A stretch of 55,671 nucleotides of DNA from Candidatus Poribacteria bacterium (GTDB lineage Bacteria > Poribacteria > WGA-4E > WGA-3G): positions 1 through 55,671 of the forward strand of contig JAJDTJ010000069.1 in the NCBI GenBank assembly GCA_022827225.1. The letters are read 5' to 3'. Positions 8,276 through 18,518 of this stretch are shown here, piece by piece. Below the pieces are notes generated by a model. It was given only the letters and a program-made list of their open reading frames with translations, was not told where the DNA came from and did no database searches. The first letter of the stretch is position 1; each line of letters begins with the position of its first letter. A program made the position numbers and the translations under genes.

Positions 8276-10222
8276 ATGAAAAAGTTGGGACTTTTTTTCG
8301 GAGCCTTTCTGATAATCGCGAGTATCTTATCAAGTGACAGTCTTGCGCAGGCGTACACACACTGGAATTTACCCGAAGGCGCGATAGCACGTCTCGGGAA
8401 AGGTTCCATAAATGATGTAAAGTTTTCACGCGATGGTGATCTTTTAGCGGTAGCAACGAATATCGGTGTCTGGTTGTATGATGTGCCTACCGGCGAGGAA
8501 ATCCTACTACTCAACAAAAAACCAAAAAACGTCGAAATAGTGGCTTTTTCACCGGGTGGCAAAACGTTTGCTACTGGAAGTTGGGCGCGGGAAGGCAGGA
8601 TTCAACTATGGGACATTGATACCGCGACACAAATATCTACCATGGGTAAAGGTATAGGCGCTGTTGATGTGTTAGCTTTTTCGGAGGACGGTGAAACGCT
8701 CGCAAGTGTGGGTTCCGGCAAAGGGACTCGGTTTCATGTATGGGATGCAGGCACAGGGAACGAGGTGTCGCATTTTATAGGGCAGCAAGTTTCAATCAAG
8801 GGTAGAGCGTTAGCGGTATCACCGAATCACCGTTTTGTTGCAAGTACGAATAGAAATAAGATATTTATATGGAATACAGGTACAGGCAACCTACAGCATA
8901 TTATAGAAGGACGTGAGGAGCTCGCCTCGGCTTTGGTATTCTCACCGGACAGCAAAACACTTGTCAGCGGACACGCGACCATCCGGCTATGGAATGTAGA
9001 AACCGGAAATCAGATGTCCAGACTCGACGGACATACCCGTATCGTTAATGCCCTCACCTTCTCACGAGATGGGAAAACTTTAGCGAGTGGTGATTCCGGT
9101 GGCGACATCCGGTTGTGGAATATCGGGGTTGGAGGTGATCAACTTACGCTACCACGTCTGTTGGGCACGATTACCGATAAAAGTAAACCGCTACCTGACA
9201 AACGCGTCTTCACGGAGCATAAACGGCCCATTAAAGCTTTAGATTTCAACGCAGATGGTACAACTTTGGTTAGTGCAAGTCGCGACAACACCATTAGGTT
9301 ATGGGATGTTGAGACCGGAAACTCACGCTTAATGACGGCAGGCCATACGGAACAAATTGTGGCACTCGGTTTCCTCAAAGACGGCAAAACGCTCGCAAGC
9401 GGTAGTTTCGATTCCACAATGCGGTTATGGAACACTGAGACCCAAGATCAGCAGCTTATCCCAATCAAACACCGGTCATTTGCTTTTAGTCTCGCTTTCT
9501 CTCAAGATGGCAAAACGGTAGCTATTGGGAGTGCTGGTAATAATGTGAAACTGTGGAATGCGGATACAGAAGACTTTTTCGCCACTTTCAAAACAGCACA
9601 CAAGGGGTTTATCGATAAGATTGCCTTCTCTCCAAACGACGAAATTCTTGTCAGTGGGAGTCGCGGTGGAACAATCGAATTATGGAATGTGCTGAACCAT
9701 GAACGGATCGCTATACTTAAAGGGCACACGGACGAAATTATAGCATTGACATTTTCACCCGATGGAAAAACAATTGCGAGTGCAGGAAAGGGCGAAACGA
9801 TAGTTTTATGGGATATTATTAACCTCGGTCCCAAAACCGCTTTGTTGGCGAAACACATTACTGAAACTGGGGCATTGACATTTTCACCCGATGGAAAAAC
9901 GATTGTCAGCGGGCACAGCGACGGCTCTATCTATTCATGGAATGTCGCAACCGGCAAGCAACTCTCAATTTTCGAGGGAGATGCCGGTAACGTCACTGCC
10001 TTGGCATTCTCCCGAGATGGAAAAATACTTGCAAACGGCAGCACTGATGGTTTTATACAGTTATGGGACACCGGCACAAGGACGCTGATACAAGGCACAT
10101 TACACAGACACGTCGGTCCTGTCAATAAACTCACATTTTCACCTGACGGTACTATGCTTTTTAGCGGCGGTTCCGATGGCACAATTCTTGTCTGGGAAAC
10201 ACTTAAGAAAACCGGTAATTGA
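8276..10222 (+). CDS. Secreted 14-blade WD40 protein, array gene 2 (subtype A)
   Basis: The 648-residue protein has a signal peptide (cleavage near SLAQ, about residue 25), the cap LPEGAIARLGKGSINDVKFS, and 14 blade motifs from NIGVWLYD to GTILVWE. It belongs to subtype A, recognised by an FHVWDAGTGNEV-type third blade and by a charged linker after blade 6 (LPRLLGTITDK). That linker recurs in array genes 3 and 6 and marks the boundary near blade 7. No clear Shine-Dalgarno sequence precedes this ATG; the start is chosen because the signal peptide begins here. No enzymatic motif is seen. A secreted binding or scaffold role is inferred. Confidence 0.9.
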   Translation: MKKLGLFFGAFLIIASILSSDSLAQAYTHWNLPEGAIARLGKGSINDVKFSRDGDLLAVATNIGVWLYDVPTGEEILLLNKKPKNVEIVAFSPGGKTFATGSWAREGRIQLWDIDTATQISTMGKGIGAVDVLAFSEDGETLASVGSGKGTRFHVWDAGTGNEVSHFIGQQVSIKGRALAVSPNHRFVASTNRNKIFIWNTGTGNLQHIIEGREELASALVFSPDSKTLVSGHATIRLWNVETGNQMSRLDGHTRIVNALTFSRDGKTLASGDSGGDIRLWNIGVGGDQLTLPRLLGTITDKSKPLPDKRVFTEHKRPIKALDFNADGTTLVSASRDNTIRLWDVETGNSRLMTAGHTEQIVALGFLKDGKTLASGSFDSTMRLWNTETQDQQLIPIKHRSFAFSLAFSQDGKTVAIGSAGNNVKLWNADTEDFFATFKTAHKGFIDKIAFSPNDEILVSGSRGGTIELWNVLNHERIAILKGHTDEIIALTFSPDGKTIASAGKGETIVLWDIINLGPKTALLAKHITETGALTFSPDGKTIVSGHSDGSIYSWNVATGKQLSIFEGDAGNVTALAFSRDGKILANGSTDGFIQLWDTGTRTLIQGTLHRHVGPVNKLTFSPDGTMLFSGGSDGTILVWETLKKTGN

Positions 10223-10275
10223 TAATGGCGGTACGGTTATAGTGTATTACTGATACTACAAAAAGGATCTTGAAA

Positions 10276-12243
10276 ATGAAAAAATCTATACTTTTCTATA
10301 TTTTTTTGCTTTTAATTTCGAGTCTATTATTGTTAAATGGAAGCCTTGCGCAAGACTATACGCAATGGCAGTTACCAGAAGGTGCGAAAATGCGACTCGG
10401 AAAAGGCTCCATAAATGACGCTGAATTTTCACCTGATGGCACGCGGTTGGCAATAGCGTCCGACATCGGCGTTTGGATTTATGATCCACACACGGGTACC
10501 GAGATGTTATTTATTAAGGTGCCACCGTATGGGGTCAAGACTGCAAACACTATAGCTTTTGCACCAGACAGCAAAACGCTTGCCGTTGGAAATTGGGTTT
10601 TAGGCGGTGCTGTTGAGTTGTGGGATAGCACAACAGGCGAACCTTTGGCGACCTTGAAAAAAGGCATTGGTCGCGTAAAGGGATTAGAATTCTCAAGCGA
10701 TGGCACAATGCTCGCTTGCGCGAGTTGGCACCGAAACGTTGAATATCACATGTGGGAAGTTGCCACGCGTCGAGAGGTTATAAGTTTCATAGGGGAGCAA
10801 GATGGACTCTATAGTGGATTGGCACTCTCACCAGACGCACATTCTGTTGCGAGTGCCGGTCCAGAAATGGTGTTTTTATGGGATGTCCCGACAGAAGGAC
10901 TTCGGCGTACTATAGAGGGTGATGGAGTGCCTGCATGGACTTTAGCGTTCTCCCCTGATAGTAAAACGCTTGCTGGCGGACAGACAACGATCCAGCTATG
11001 GGATGCCGAAACCGGGGATGAACTCTCAAAACTTGAAGGGCACACGCGGAACGTGGATGCAATCACCTTCTCGCCAGATGGCAAAATCATCGCAAGTGGC
11101 GATACTGGCGGGAAAATCATGTTATCGCGTTTTGACCCTCGTAGCCAAAAACCCGATAGCCAAAAACCTACACTGCCGGGTCTATTACGTTCTATTACGG
11201 GTGAGAAAACGCCTAAACACGAGAATCGCACACTAACAGAGCACACACTACCTGTTAAGGCGTTAGGCTTCACCGCTGATGGTAAAAAACTTGCCAGTGG
11301 AAGTCATGATGGCACCGCAAAGGTGTGGGATGTTACAACCGGGAATTCAATTCTAACCCTACAGGGGCATACAGGTTCCGTCAAAGCATTACAATTTTTT
11401 GAAAACGGAAAAGTACTCTATAGCGGCTCCTCTGATGGAATCGTCCGAATATGGGATATGGAGGCGAGAACCGAGCAGCTAATCCATACAAAACCGCCGT
11501 GGTTCGCCTTTGCAACCGCATTTTCCAGTGACGGAAAGATGATCGCTTCTGCATGTTGGAATGAAGTAAGGTTATGGGATACAAACACACAAAGTTTCCT
11601 TGAACCGTTGACTGGACACGAACGCTTTGTTCTAACAGTCGCATTTTCCCCAGATGATAAACGCCTTGCCAGCGGCAGCCGGGAGGGTAGAGTGATATTG
11701 TGGGATGTGCCGAATCATCGACATCTTTCTACTTATGATGTGCACACGGGTGAGGTCAACGCGGTGACCTTTTCACCAGACGGTAAAAAATTTGCGAGTG
11801 CCAGCGAAGATGGGACAGCCTATTTATTCGATCTTCAGACTGAGAAAAAGACAAAACTCCTCACTGAACCCAACCGCGGTGTTAAAGCGATAGCGTTCTC
11901 ACCAGACAGCAATACACTTCTGAGCGGACGTTGGGATGGTGAAATGCAACTATGGGACGCAGAAACCCATCAGCATATAGCAGATTTCATAGACGCCGGA
12001 GGAACGATTGATGGGTTGGCATTCTCACCTGATGGGAGAATGGTTGTAACCGGGCTGCACGGCGGTTTAATTCGGATTTGGGATGTCGGAACAAGAACAT
12101 TGCTTCACCGATTTCGGACAGGGAACGCTTCGTCTCCGACGAATTTTACGTTTACGCCGGATGGTAAAACCCTTGTTAGTGGAAGTTGGGACGGCACAAT
12201 CCTCGTCTGGGATCTGGAGAACATCCTTCAAAAAAACAGATAA
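10276..12243 (+). CDS. Secreted 14-blade WD40 protein, array gene 3 (subtype A)
   Basis: Starting at the ATG of MKKSILFYIF, the protein has 655 residues; a TTG two codons upstream is possible, but AAAAAGGA lies best for the ATG. The signal peptide ends near SLAQ, followed by DYTQWQLPEGAKMRLGKG. Fourteen blade motifs run from DIGVWIYD to GTILVWD. It is the closest paralogue of array gene 6 (16499): both carry FAPDxKTLAVGNWVLGGAVELW in blade 2, YHMWEV in blade 3 and an LPGLLRSITG/LPRLLRSFTG linker after blade 6. Together with array gene 4 it forms a two-gene unit that reappears 6.2 kb downstream. Blade 6 has lost its WD (GKIMLSRF). Confidence 0.9.
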   Translation: MKKSILFYIFLLLISSLLLLNGSLAQDYTQWQLPEGAKMRLGKGSINDAEFSPDGTRLAIASDIGVWIYDPHTGTEMLFIKVPPYGVKTANTIAFAPDSKTLAVGNWVLGGAVELWDSTTGEPLATLKKGIGRVKGLEFSSDGTMLACASWHRNVEYHMWEVATRREVISFIGEQDGLYSGLALSPDAHSVASAGPEMVFLWDVPTEGLRRTIEGDGVPAWTLAFSPDSKTLAGGQTTIQLWDAETGDELSKLEGHTRNVDAITFSPDGKIIASGDTGGKIMLSRFDPRSQKPDSQKPTLPGLLRSITGEKTPKHENRTLTEHTLPVKALGFTADGKKLASGSHDGTAKVWDVTTGNSILTLQGHTGSVKALQFFENGKVLYSGSSDGIVRIWDMEARTEQLIHTKPPWFAFATAFSSDGKMIASACWNEVRLWDTNTQSFLEPLTGHERFVLTVAFSPDDKRLASGSREGRVILWDVPNHRHLSTYDVHTGEVNAVTFSPDGKKFASASEDGTAYLFDLQTEKKTKLLTEPNRGVKAIAFSPDSNTLLSGRWDGEMQLWDAETHQHIADFIDAGGTIDGLAFSPDGRMVVTGLHGGLIRIWDVGTRTLLHRFRTGNASSPTNFTFTPDGKTLVSGSWDGTILVWDLENILQKNR

Positions 12244-12290
12244 ACGATCGGTCTGCCCTCGTAAATGATGCGGAGAAAAAGGAGAAAGAT

Positions 12291-14306
12291 TTGACAAAAA
12301 AGATTAAACTGTTTTCCATAGTCACCTTGTTGATTGCCGGGATTTTGTCGAACGGAAGTCTTGCACAAGATGACGAAGAATGGCACTTTACTGAAGGCGC
12401 GAAAATGCGGCTCGGAAAAGGCAGAATAAACGACATACAGTTTTCACCGACTGGCAGTCGATTCGCAGTCGCAACTTCTATCGGTATCTGGATATATGAT
12501 GCCTATACTGGAGAAGAACTTTCCCTACTCGCCGTGCTACCGGGGGAAGGACGCGATGTAACAACCATAGCATTTTCACCAGATGGACGTACACTTGCAA
12601 GCTGCGAGAGAGGAGGGGTCGGGAGGTTGTGGGAAGTTCGGACCGGTAAGCCTATAGCCATTTTCAGAGAGTTTCGGCAATCGGAAAACCCTGGTCTTAG
12701 AGCACTCGTTTTTTCTGAGGATGGCACGAAGCTTATAGGAGCTAACTGGAATAACGAAGTTAGCGTCTCGGAACTTAGCGAAAACATAAAACCACCAATT
12801 ATCTCGTACATGGATGGACGGAAAGCAAATCGGGTGACTCTCGACATACAACTCTCACCAAACGGGAATTTTCTTGCAATTGCAGACCCACGTCCAGAAG
12901 ACTGGAAAAATAACGAGTTTCTGATCAAATTGTGGGATACTACCACTGGAAAACAATTGCACACCTTGACCGGGCACACACAGTGGGTTAGGTCAATAGC
13001 ATTTTCTGCCGATAGCAAGGCGCTGGTGAGTGGCGATTACGGGAAGATTCGGCTATGGGATACGGTTACTGGGAGACTTAAGGCTACATCAAACTGGAGG
13101 CGTGGCACTATAACCTACGCCTTAGCGTTTTCGCCAAGCGGTAGGTTCATCGCGAGTGGACATCGTGAGGGTGTGAAGTTATGGGATAACACCGTCAAAC
13201 CGAAACGACAGACAGACGATGCTATTGGTGCTTATCAACACACTTTAGAGCTCCGTGGACATAAAGATTACGTCTCTAAGTTGGCATTTTCACCGGACGA
13301 GAAAACACTCCTCACTGGAAGTAAAGACGGTACAATACAAGCGTGGGATACCGCGACCGGTAGCCACCGCTATACCGTTCCCGGACATATTGAAGGCACT
13401 CAGGACTTGGTGTTTACACAAAATGGAGACACCCTCGTAAGCCTGAACCAGCCATTCAATCCACCAGGGATCTTACAGCAGCAACGATGGGACATCAATA
13501 CAGGGGACCAACTGTCCACACGTTTATTGGGTATGGACGTACCGAGCATGAAGTTGGCACCGGACGGTAAAACGCTTGTTGTACACGCCTACGGCAATCA
13601 GTGCGTTTTATGGGATATTAACGCTGACCCACTACATATCTTAGATCGGTTTGTTTTGGACGGATATCCGAGATCCGGCCTTAATGTCAAATTTGGGTTT
13701 TCTGCAGATGGCAAAATGTTAGCAGCGGGAGGTGAAGACAACTTAGTTCACGTGTGGGACCTTACCGATTTCAAAAAGACCCAGCATCGGTTTACAGTTA
13801 AAGGACATAAACATTGGATTCGTACATTGGCGTTTTCTCCTGATCGAAAAATGCTCGCAAGCGGCGGTGAAGGCGGAACACTCTGTTTGTGGCGCGTGTC
13901 AGATGGTGCATCGCTATTTAAATCTACAGCACATAAAACATGGGTCAACGCAGTCGCATTTTCGCCTGATGGAAAGATACTTGCAAGCGGCGGTGATGAA
14001 CTCTTTTTATGGGATACCACAACCGGCACCCAACTTCGGACAACCCATCGGAAATTGAGTGCCCGGATCTTCACTTTGGTTTTTTCGCCGGATGGCAACA
14101 CCCTTGTTGCCGGAAATTGGGACGGTATCCTCGAATTGTGGGATGTCCGCACCGGTGGCCTTTTATCCACACACACTGGTCACACACGGTGGACGGATGT
14201 GCTAAAATTCTCTACAGATGGTAAAACACTCGTGACTGGCAGTTTTTGGGACGGCACAATCCTCCTCTGGGACTGGAAAACACTCAAGAAAACCGGGAAT
14301 AGGTGA
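12291..14306 (+). CDS. Secreted 14-blade WD40 protein, array gene 4 (subtype B)
   Basis: The start is placed at TTG 12291, preceded by AAAAAGGAG and beginning TKKIKLFSIVTLLIAG, a proper signal peptide; an upstream in-frame ATG at 12186 would overlap the previous gene. The product has 671 residues and 14 blade motifs from SIGIWIYD to GTILLWD. Subtype B marks are the linker KPKRQTDDAIGAYQHTLELR before blade 7, a reduced blade 8 ending QQQRWD, and the C-terminal DWKTLKK. Its nearest relative is array gene 7 (18519), which shares the TTG start and leader. Secreted scaffold or binding role is inferred. Confidence 0.88.
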   Translation: MTKKIKLFSIVTLLIAGILSNGSLAQDDEEWHFTEGAKMRLGKGRINDIQFSPTGSRFAVATSIGIWIYDAYTGEELSLLAVLPGEGRDVTTIAFSPDGRTLASCERGGVGRLWEVRTGKPIAIFREFRQSENPGLRALVFSEDGTKLIGANWNNEVSVSELSENIKPPIISYMDGRKANRVTLDIQLSPNGNFLAIADPRPEDWKNNEFLIKLWDTTTGKQLHTLTGHTQWVRSIAFSADSKALVSGDYGKIRLWDTVTGRLKATSNWRRGTITYALAFSPSGRFIASGHREGVKLWDNTVKPKRQTDDAIGAYQHTLELRGHKDYVSKLAFSPDEKTLLTGSKDGTIQAWDTATGSHRYTVPGHIEGTQDLVFTQNGDTLVSLNQPFNPPGILQQQRWDINTGDQLSTRLLGMDVPSMKLAPDGKTLVVHAYGNQCVLWDINADPLHILDRFVLDGYPRSGLNVKFGFSADGKMLAAGGEDNLVHVWDLTDFKKTQHRFTVKGHKHWIRTLAFSPDRKMLASGGEGGTLCLWRVSDGASLFKSTAHKTWVNAVAFSPDGKILASGGDELFLWDTTTGTQLRTTHRKLSARIFTLVFSPDGNTLVAGNWDGILELWDVRTGGLLSTHTGHTRWTDVLKFSTDGKTLVTGSFWDGTILLWDWKTLKKTGNR

Positions 14307-14334
14307 TGACCTGACATTAAAAAGGATTTTGAAA

Positions 14335-16449
14335 ATGAAGAAATCTATACTTTTCTATATTGCCTTGCTGTTAGTTTTGGGGTTATTATTGTCAAATAGA
14401 AGCCTTGCCCAAGACTATACGCAATGGCAGTTACCGGAAGGTGCGAAAATGCGACTCGGAAAAGGCGTAGTAAACGACATCACCTTTTCGCCGGCCGGCA
14501 CACAATTCGCCGTTGCGACTACCATCGGGATATGGATATACGACGCACACACCGGCAAAGAACTCGCACTCCTAACCGGACACGAACGAGAGGTGAAAAC
14601 GGTGGAATACTCGCCCGATGGACGCACGTTCACCACTGTAGATGCTGGCGGCGAAACGCGATTATGGGATGCCATCACCCATAAACGAATCTCCATTTTA
14701 ACTGAACCCACAGATTTGGTTAGAAAGGTCACGCTCTCATCGGACGGCACGAAGCTTGTTACTGCCAACATAGACGATACATTTCGGTTATGGCATCTCG
14801 CCGGTACCGATCAAGAACCGATCCTCATAAATGATACCGAGCAAAGCGTTTTAGCAATGGCACTCTCACCGGATGGCAGAATCTTGGCAACTTCAAAAAC
14901 ACCACATCATAATACGATATCACGCCAGATCGAAAATTTCAGGCTACAGGTGTGGGATACTACCACGCAAGAGATGTTGTTCAGTGTGCCGGGAGATACC
15001 GCACAGATTCATACCTTGGCGTTTTTAACCGATGGTAGAACACTTATCAGTTCAGATATAGATGGGAAAACGCTATTGTGGGATGTGGATACCGGTACCT
15101 CTCGACCTATTATCAAGGAAAATGAAGGTCGAACACGGACATTAGCACTATCGCTGGATGGCAAATACCTTGCCACTGGAGACTCAGATGGAAACGCGCA
15201 ATTGTGGGACATCACCACCGAAGCACAGCAACACGCACCCCGTCAAGTGTTCATGGGACACAGACATCGACATCGCGTTTTTGTATGGGCATTTTCGCCA
15301 GACGGCAAAACGCTTCTCACAACAAGCGAATCTGGGAATACTCGGGCGTGGGACACCGAAACCGGCAAACAACGCTTCACGATTACAGGGCATATAGGGC
15401 CTATGCTGCATCTCACATTTTCTGAGACCGGTGATACCCTCACGAGTATAAATTCGCCCAACTCAAGTTGGCTCTGGGCGTACTTCCAGCACCGACAATG
15501 GGATGTCACGACAGGTAAGCCGTTATCCACCCATTTTTTAGAGGTAGTGGGTGCAGAAAAAATATCACCCGATGGCAAAACGGTTCTCGTTGATCATAGC
15601 GACGGCACATTGGACATAACGGATCTTCACACGAGGCGCACGCGTTCCACCTTGAAAGGGAATATGAAGGATGAGTTGAATGTCGAATTCGTGTTTTCCT
15701 TAGATGGTAAAGTGCTCGCAGGTGTGGGCAAAGATCGCATCATTCGCGTCTGGAAAAGTGAGCAATCCACTTGGCGACGGTTCTTTTCACGTTTACCTTG
15801 GGGACGCTCCTTTTTCGGATCGAATCCACAGTTTACGTTTAAAGTGGATAAAAAAGATGGGTTCGGGGCGTTGGCACTCTCACCCGATGGAAAAATTCTG
15901 GCGCATGCAAGAACACTGCCAAGGACAGTTAACACAACTGTTTATTTGTATAGCACAGAGACAGGCGAAGACCTTCGCACCCTAAAGGCGTTCACAGATC
16001 GTATCACCAATTTGGTGTTCTCGCCAGACGGAAAGACCATCGCCGGTGGAAGCCGAGAAGCGATCCATCTGTGGGATACATCGACAGGGACACAGTTGCG
16101 GGTGTGTACACTCGAACGCCTTGCAGCAAGCGTGACGTTTGTATTTTCACCAGACAGCAAAATACTTGTTAGCGCGGTTGATGGAACAGTACTCGAATTT
16201 CCGGATGGCGCAGTTAAGAAATCAGGAGGCGGTTGGATAACTAAAATTACGGGGGCACCCGGTGGCGGCATTATCCAACTCTGGGATTCCGGTACGGGTG
16301 AGCTCCTATCCTCACACACGGGGCATACAGGGGACATAAAAACACTGGTATTTTCTAAGGATCAGAAAACCCTCGCAAGCGGAGGTGCGGACAGCACAAT
16401 CCTCCTCTGGGATTGGGAAACACTCAAGAGAACCGGGAATCGACAATAA
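14335..16449 (+). CDS. Secreted 14-blade WD40 protein, array gene 5 (divergent subtype B)
   Basis: The protein has 704 residues from the ATG at 14335 (leader AAAAAGGATTTTGAAA). The signal peptide ends at NRSLAQ, followed by the cap LPEGAKMRLGKGVVNDITFS. Fourteen blade motifs are visible, from TIGIWIYD to STILLWD. The middle resembles subtype B (GDTLTSINSP, then RQWDVTTGKPLSTHFL), but the rest is diverged. Two insertions stand out: an arginine- and phenylalanine-rich loop (WRRFFSRLPWGRSFFGS) after blade 10 and a glycine-rich loop (KKSGGGWITKITGAPGGG) before blade 13. It sits between the two copies of the A-B pair. Confidence 0.88.
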   Translation: MKKSILFYIALLLVLGLLLSNRSLAQDYTQWQLPEGAKMRLGKGVVNDITFSPAGTQFAVATTIGIWIYDAHTGKELALLTGHEREVKTVEYSPDGRTFTTVDAGGETRLWDAITHKRISILTEPTDLVRKVTLSSDGTKLVTANIDDTFRLWHLAGTDQEPILINDTEQSVLAMALSPDGRILATSKTPHHNTISRQIENFRLQVWDTTTQEMLFSVPGDTAQIHTLAFLTDGRTLISSDIDGKTLLWDVDTGTSRPIIKENEGRTRTLALSLDGKYLATGDSDGNAQLWDITTEAQQHAPRQVFMGHRHRHRVFVWAFSPDGKTLLTTSESGNTRAWDTETGKQRFTITGHIGPMLHLTFSETGDTLTSINSPNSSWLWAYFQHRQWDVTTGKPLSTHFLEVVGAEKISPDGKTVLVDHSDGTLDITDLHTRRTRSTLKGNMKDELNVEFVFSLDGKVLAGVGKDRIIRVWKSEQSTWRRFFSRLPWGRSFFGSNPQFTFKVDKKDGFGALALSPDGKILAHARTLPRTVNTTVYLYSTETGEDLRTLKAFTDRITNLVFSPDGKTIAGGSREAIHLWDTSTGTQLRVCTLERLAASVTFVFSPDSKILVSAVDGTVLEFPDGAVKKSGGGWITKITGAPGGGIIQLWDSGTGELLSSHTGHTGDIKTLVFSKDQKTLASGGADSTILLWDWETLKRTGNRQ

Positions 16450-16498
16450 CCTTAAAGTTATAGTGTATCGCCTAATACCGCAAAAAGGATTTTTGAAA

Positions 16499-18469
16499 AT
16501 GAAAAAGTACGGACTTTTCTATATTGCCTTTTTGTCAATTTTGAGTCTTTTATTATTAAATAGAAGTCTTGCCCAGGAGTATACGCAATGGCACTTACCG
16601 GAAGGTGCAATAAAACGTTTGGGTAAAGGAAAAATCAACGATGTTAAATTTTCACCCGATGGCAATCGGTTGGCGGTCGCAACCGATATCGGGATTTGGA
16701 TCTATGACGCGCACACCGGTGCCGAGATTACCCTCATTAAAGTACAACCGCGCGGGATTCAGACAGCATACACCATTGCTTTCGCTCCAGATGGTAGAAC
16801 GCTTGCCGTCGGGAATTGGGTCTTGGGCGGTGCAGTTGAGTTATGGGACACCACGGGTGGAAATCGTCTGGCTATTTTGAAAGAAGACATGGGTAGTGTA
16901 ACCGAATTAGAATTTTCTGCCGATGGCACAATGCTCATCTGCGCGAGTTGGGCAAGAAGAACGATTGCGTATCACATGTGGGAAGTTACTACAGGTCGCG
17001 AAATCTTGAGTTTTACAAAAGAACAAGATACAATTCCCGCTAATAAAGGGGCATTAGTTCTTTCGCAAAATCCGCATCTTGTTGCAAGTACTGATATCAA
17101 TACCGTTAGAATATGGGACGTGGCCACAGAAGAACTTCAGCATACTTTAGAAGGTGATAGAAACACAGGAACTTTGGCTTTTTCACCGGATGGTAAAACA
17201 CTCGTTAGCGGGGACATAAAAATCCGGCTATGGGATACCGAGACTGGGAACGAACTGTCTGAACTTGATGGACACACTTGGACAGTAAATGCTATTACTT
17301 TTTCTCCAGATGGTAGAATCCTCGCCAGTGGGGACTCCAGCGGAAAAATTATACTGTGGCATTTGGGTGCTCACAACCAGAAACCCACACTACCGCGTCT
17401 ATTACGTTCCTTTACTGGTAACAAACCAACCAAAGCAGAAAATAAACACGAGAATCCCACGTTGACAGGGCATACGCTACCCATCAAGGCGTTAGACTTC
17501 ACCACTGATAGCAAAAAACTTGTGAGTGGTAGCCAAGACGGAACGGCTATAGTGTGGGATGTGGAAACAGGGAAACCGCTTTTCATCCTCACAGGTCATA
17601 CAGGTTTCATTAGTGGGTTGAGGTTTCTTGAAGACGGCAAAATACTTATCAGTGGTGGAAATGATGGTACTATTCGGTTGTGGAACACAGACACAGGAGC
17701 CGAGCAGCTGATGAAAATAAAACATCCCTCGTTTCTCTCCGCACTCACTTTCTCCCGAGACGGAAAAATTATCGGGATCGGTTATCAGAATGAAGTCCGA
17801 TTGTGGAACACAGACACGCAAAGTTTTTCGGCAGGCCTAACTGGACACGAAAGCCTTGTCCTGACAGTTGCCTTTTCGCCCGACGACAAACTCCTTGCGA
17901 GTGGAAGTGTGGGAGGGACGGTCATATTGTGGGATGTGCTGGACCGTCAGCACTTCTCTACGCTTGACAGCCACACAGATCGAGTCAAGGCAGTGGTATT
18001 TTCATCAGATGGTAAAAAATTTGCAAGTGCGAGTAAAGATGGGACAGTTCACTTGTTAGATCTCCAGACGAAAAAAGAAACAACGCTGCTCACAGAACCT
18101 AACAGCAGCCTTGAGGCATTGGCGTTCTCGCCGGATAGCAGCATACTGGGCAGCACGCGTCGGGATGGGACGATCCAACTATGGGATACGAACACGCATC
18201 AGCATATAGCAAACTTCATAGGCGCGAGAGGAACTATGGGACAGGCATTCTCACCGGATGGAAAAACGGTCGTAACCGGGGCGCGTGGCGGTTTAATCCA
18301 ACTATGGGATGTGGACACAAGAACCGTGAGGCAAGAAATTCGGACGGGAGATGCCGCATGGCAGACAAAGTTCGCATTTACGCCGGATAGCAAAACGCTC
18401 GTTAGCGGCAGTTGGGATGGCACAGTCCTCGTCTGGAATTTAGAGGATATCCTTAAAAAAAATAGATAG
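16499..18469 (+). CDS. Secreted 14-blade WD40 protein, array gene 6 (subtype A)
   Basis: The start at ATG 16499 gives 656 residues beginning MKKYGLFYIAFLSILSLL; a longer in-frame extension upstream overlaps the preceding gene and lacks a signal peptide at its start, so it was rejected. Signal peptide cleavage is near NRSLAQ. Fourteen blade motifs run from DIGIWIYD to GTVLVWN. It is a close duplicate of array gene 3, sharing blade sequences and the sequence after the stop codon (AGACGATC, CTCGTAAAT). The spacing to array gene 7 is 49 bp. Confidence 0.9.
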   Translation: MKKYGLFYIAFLSILSLLLLNRSLAQEYTQWHLPEGAIKRLGKGKINDVKFSPDGNRLAVATDIGIWIYDAHTGAEITLIKVQPRGIQTAYTIAFAPDGRTLAVGNWVLGGAVELWDTTGGNRLAILKEDMGSVTELEFSADGTMLICASWARRTIAYHMWEVTTGREILSFTKEQDTIPANKGALVLSQNPHLVASTDINTVRIWDVATEELQHTLEGDRNTGTLAFSPDGKTLVSGDIKIRLWDTETGNELSELDGHTWTVNAITFSPDGRILASGDSSGKIILWHLGAHNQKPTLPRLLRSFTGNKPTKAENKHENPTLTGHTLPIKALDFTTDSKKLVSGSQDGTAIVWDVETGKPLFILTGHTGFISGLRFLEDGKILISGGNDGTIRLWNTDTGAEQLMKIKHPSFLSALTFSRDGKIIGIGYQNEVRLWNTDTQSFSAGLTGHESLVLTVAFSPDDKLLASGSVGGTVILWDVLDRQHFSTLDSHTDRVKAVVFSSDGKKFASASKDGTVHLLDLQTKKETTLLTEPNSSLEALAFSPDSSILGSTRRDGTIQLWDTNTHQHIANFIGARGTMGQAFSPDGKTVVTGARGGLIQLWDVDTRTVRQEIRTGDAAWQTKFAFTPDSKTLVSGSWDGTVLVWNLEDILKKNR

Positions 18470-18518
18470 ACGATCAACCCTCTACTCGTAAATAGTTTTG
18501 GGAAAAAAGGAGAAAGAC

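Noticed and set aside
12186..12290. Longer N-terminus for array gene 4 from an upstream ATG (also seen for genes 6 and 8)
   Set aside because: The extension overlaps the previous gene and puts the signal peptide far inside the protein; the starts preceded by AAGGA(G) place it at the N-terminus.
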